DNA from: Rhynochetos jubatus
Lineage: Eukaryota > Chordata > Aves > Eurypygiformes > Rhynochetidae
Reading direction: 5' to 3'
Length of the DNA stretch: 64,000 bases
Assembly: GCA_027574665.1 (NCBI GenBank)
Contig: CM050673.1
Location: 10,241,425 to 10,305,424, forward strand
Shown here one piece after another: positions 61,974 through 64,000 of the stretch; position 1 is the first letter of the stretch; the number at the start of each line of letters is the position of its first letter. A program made the position numbers and the translations under genes. The notes beneath the pieces are model-generated. The model had not been told where the DNA came from. It saw nothing but the letters and a program-made list of their open reading frames with translations, and ran no database searches.

Positions 61974-62418
61974 GCCAGAAACCCCACAGCATATCAACCC
62001 TCACCTGAGGGCTGAGATGGTGGCTTTGCAGCAGGAACTTGAGGCTTAATGCAATAAAAGCTGCTGGCTCACAGCAATCCAGAAGGAGATAACGGTGACA
62101 GGCAATGTTGAGAAACACCTCAGCAATTTTTTGGGAGCTTCTGCCCTTCCTGCAAAGTGGCAGGACCAGACTCTCCTGTCTTTGCTTACAGAACTCTACA
62201 CCAACACCCAGGAGGGCACAGCTGAGCAACTCTGTCCTTTGCCAGTGACACCCTGGATCCCTGGAGGACAGTTGAAGATGATCAGCGTAAGTTTAAGGGG
62301 AAAACTGTTGTCTGGGTGGGAATGGGCTTCTTCACTGTGGGCTCAGTGGGTGGGTGGGAAATGCTGCTGCTGCTGAACAACGGGGGATCAACCACACTAA
62401 TTCCCCAGGAAAGCTGAG
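61974..62418. other. Single-copy part of the palindrome centre
   Basis: About 445 bp lies between the left arm and the inverted satellite monomers. It starts with GCCAGAAACC, a short stretch resembling the satellite, and then becomes unrelated sequence. It contains a possible exon at 62,192-62,286. I see no other assignable feature. Confidence 0.6.
62192..62286 (+). other. Possible 95-nt internal exon or exon relic
   Basis: A pyrimidine-rich acceptor (CTCTCCTGTCTTTGCTTACAG) ends at 62,191, and a strong donor (AGC|GTAAGT) starts at 62,287. One frame is open through the whole interval and continues upstream to an ATG at 62,095 (93 codons in all); its residues around the exon read LLTELYTNTQEGTAEQLCPL. 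I do not recognise the protein family. No other exon of the same gene is visible, so this could be a relic copied with flanking DNA or a chance pairing of splice signals. Confidence 0.25.
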
Positions 62419-62563
62419 GAAGGAGCAATTTCGGTGCAGTGCCGTGCTTCTCTTAGCAGGCCTTTGCAATCCCGATTATCCCTGGAGCTGTGCACTTTCT
62501 GCTTCTCCAGACGCTAACCCTAGCCCTAACCCTATTAATGGCAGGTCACGCTTTCCCGCCACG

Positions 62564-62596
<33 letters not shown>

Positions 62597-62785
62597 CGTT
62601 CTGCCTATGACAGCTGCGGTAGGAGCAATGTCAGTGCAGTGTCGTGCTGTTCCTGGCAGAGCTTTGCAATCCCAACTATCCCTAGACCTGAGGGCTTTCT
62701 CGTTCTCCAGATGCTAACCCTAGCCCTAACCCTAATAATGGCAGGTCGCGGTTTCTGGCCATGCCCCCCTGCGTTCTGGCAATGA
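62419..62785 (-). repeat. Two satellite monomers in inverted orientation
   Basis: The sequence is the 176-bp satellite read on the opposite strand: GGAGCAATTTCGGTGCAGTG, AGGCCTTTGCAATCCC, then CTAACCCTAGCCCTAACCCT twice. The first monomer has its G-run slot expanded to 32 C and is therefore long. The second ends at TGCGTTCTGGCAATGAC beside the right palindrome arm. The monomers are more diverged than most in the main array, resembling its right edge. Confidence 0.93.
62564..62595. repeat. (C)32 homopolymer
   Basis: Thirty-two uninterrupted C occupy the slot that holds about seven G (opposite strand) in normal monomers. The run may be a genuine slippage expansion, and its exact length is likely to be unreliable in any sequencing technology. 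Confidence 0.9.
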
Positions 62786-64000
62786 CATTGCCCCTGTTCC
62801 TCATGGGTTCCAGCTGGGGCTGGGGCAGCCCCAGGTGTGGCCCGTGAGGCTGAGGATGGGGCCAGCCCTGCACGGGGTGGGGCTCCAGCTACAAAGGGGC
62901 TGCCTGGGAAGCAGTGCTGTTGAGGGGGCAGGGGAAGTTCAGAGATGGAAGGAGTGGTAAAGGGTTCCTGGTCTTCAGAGCTGTGGTGAGTCCTGTCAGG
63001 TCTTCTGTACACCCCACTCTCTCTGCTTTCCTGCCCTCAGTCTTTATTTCTGTCTCCTTCTGTGGTGGTCACTGGCCTGGCTGGCTCCCTGACATTTGAT
63101 TCTTTTCTGCTGACTCTGCTCTATGTCTCTTCACCCATTAATTATTTTTGGTTTTCCTCCATCTCTCTCTGTCCTGTACTTGGGTGATTTAGAAATTTTT
63201 AGTCTGTGTTTCCATGCTGTTAGCTTCCTGTTCCACATTATCAGGGTCCTTTCTAGCTGTCTCCCTGTTCTGTAATCCTCTGTTTCTTGCATCAAATCAC
63301 TTTTCAAACTCTTGTTGTGTGTTGTCCCTTATCCATTTCCCTGTTTCGATGTTGTGATTCTGGTCTGTTTCTTGTACTCGGTTTCTTTTTAAAAATCCTT
63401 CCACTTCTCCCTCTCTTTAGCGCCCTTTCTTGAATTTATTTTAACGTCTTCATTCCTTACATCTTCTCTGTATTTCTTCTGCCTTATTACTATTGGCATT
63501 TTCAAGGTATTTTTAAAGTGTTAAATTCCTTAAGGACAGCCAGTAAGAGGTTGTGTTTTGGGTTCGTGCTGATTACACCGGTGTTTAACACAGTTTTCTC
63601 AAAATCTACGAGTAGTCGTGGTGGACTTTTCTATTGCATGTTATCAGTAGTATTATTAGTATTGTTACTTTATTCTTTGACTTTTAAGTTGCTACTCTCT
63701 TACCTTGTGAGCTTTCTCATCTCTTTCTCTGGCTCTCCTGCCCCTGTATAGGAGGGGGAGGTGAGCGAGTGGCCGTTCAGAGCTCTGTTGCTGGCTGGGT
63801 TAAATGACGACAGTCCTGTCTTGTGCCCCAGGCGGGGCCCGAGGGGTTGAGATAGTGACAGATCATCCGATTCCTGCATGTTAGAATGGACTGATGGGAA
63901 GTGTTCACTGTAGTATTTTGGTGGTGGCTGGTCAGGATGTCAACCCCTTTGCTCTCAGAGTTGTGATCAGAACGGTGGGATGTTCTGCCCTACGAGTTCC
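62786..64000 (-). repeat. Right arm of a large inverted repeat (cut by window end)
   Basis: This arm is the reverse complement of 60,758-61,973, as described for the left arm. It runs to the last base of the window, so its true length, and whether the partner of the candidate LTR also appears beyond, cannot be seen. Only one indel was noticed between the arms by eye. Confidence 0.95.

Noticed and set aside
62354-62785. 143-codon plus-strand open frame with a poly-proline stretch.
   Set aside because: The proline run is the 32-C homopolymer and the rest is inverted satellite. It is not a gene.

Overview
The window looks like non-coding, satellite-rich chromosomal DNA from a vertebrate. The evidence is a telomere-type TTAGGG motif embedded in a long satellite, a probable endogenous retroviral LTR, and CpG-rich tandem repeats without compact gene packing. 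A sauropsid (turtle, crocodilian or bird) is my guess; nothing seen here fixes the species. I recognise no complete protein-coding gene, no rRNA or tRNA gene and no CRISPR array. The many open frames are by-products of tandem repetition.

Layout. (1) Positions 1 to about 50,946 are one continuous head-to-tail array of about 289 copies of a 176-bp monomer. Every monomer carries a short degenerate telomeric block, (TTAGGG)2-CTAGGG-TTAG, and usually a run of seven G. The array is a mosaic of two monomer classes (A: 1-7,342, 13,841-15,415, 17,351-20,682, 27,361-29,637; B: the rest). Their junctions recur unchanged, and multi-kilobase blocks are repeated at offsets of 8,073, 3,510, 5,267, 13,870, 9,132, 5,273/5,449 and 1,931 bp. 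The right edge (48.8-50.95 kb) is more diverged. (2) 50,947-53,810 holds an unrelated, AT-richer repeat of about 34 bp, interrupted by about 790 bp of apparently single-copy DNA (51,291-52,080) and containing one inverted segment. (3) 53,811-55,385 is a very homogeneous 22-bp C-rich minisatellite of about 71.5 copies. (4) 55,386-59,374 is a CpG-rich array of diverged modules. Nearly every module carries a consensus-like splice donor on the minus strand, and a 125-bp sub-array lies at 57,031-57,600. (5) 59,375-60,751 is a candidate minus-strand LTR abutting that array. (6) 60,758-64,000 is a large inverted repeat with two nearly identical arms of about 1.2 kb. Its 812-bp centre contains two satellite monomers in the opposite orientation to the main array, a 32-C run and a possible 95-nt exon.

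No set of genes works together here. The biological content is structural: satellite amplification, short-array expansion, a probable retroelement and a palindrome. I found no new enzymatic or defence system. The strongest leads are the telomere-bearing satellite with its nested duplications, the repeated splice donors beside the LTR, the tandem GC-box/G-quadruplex minisatellite, and the palindrome with satellite at its centre. Several of these are also places where an assembly error is possible.
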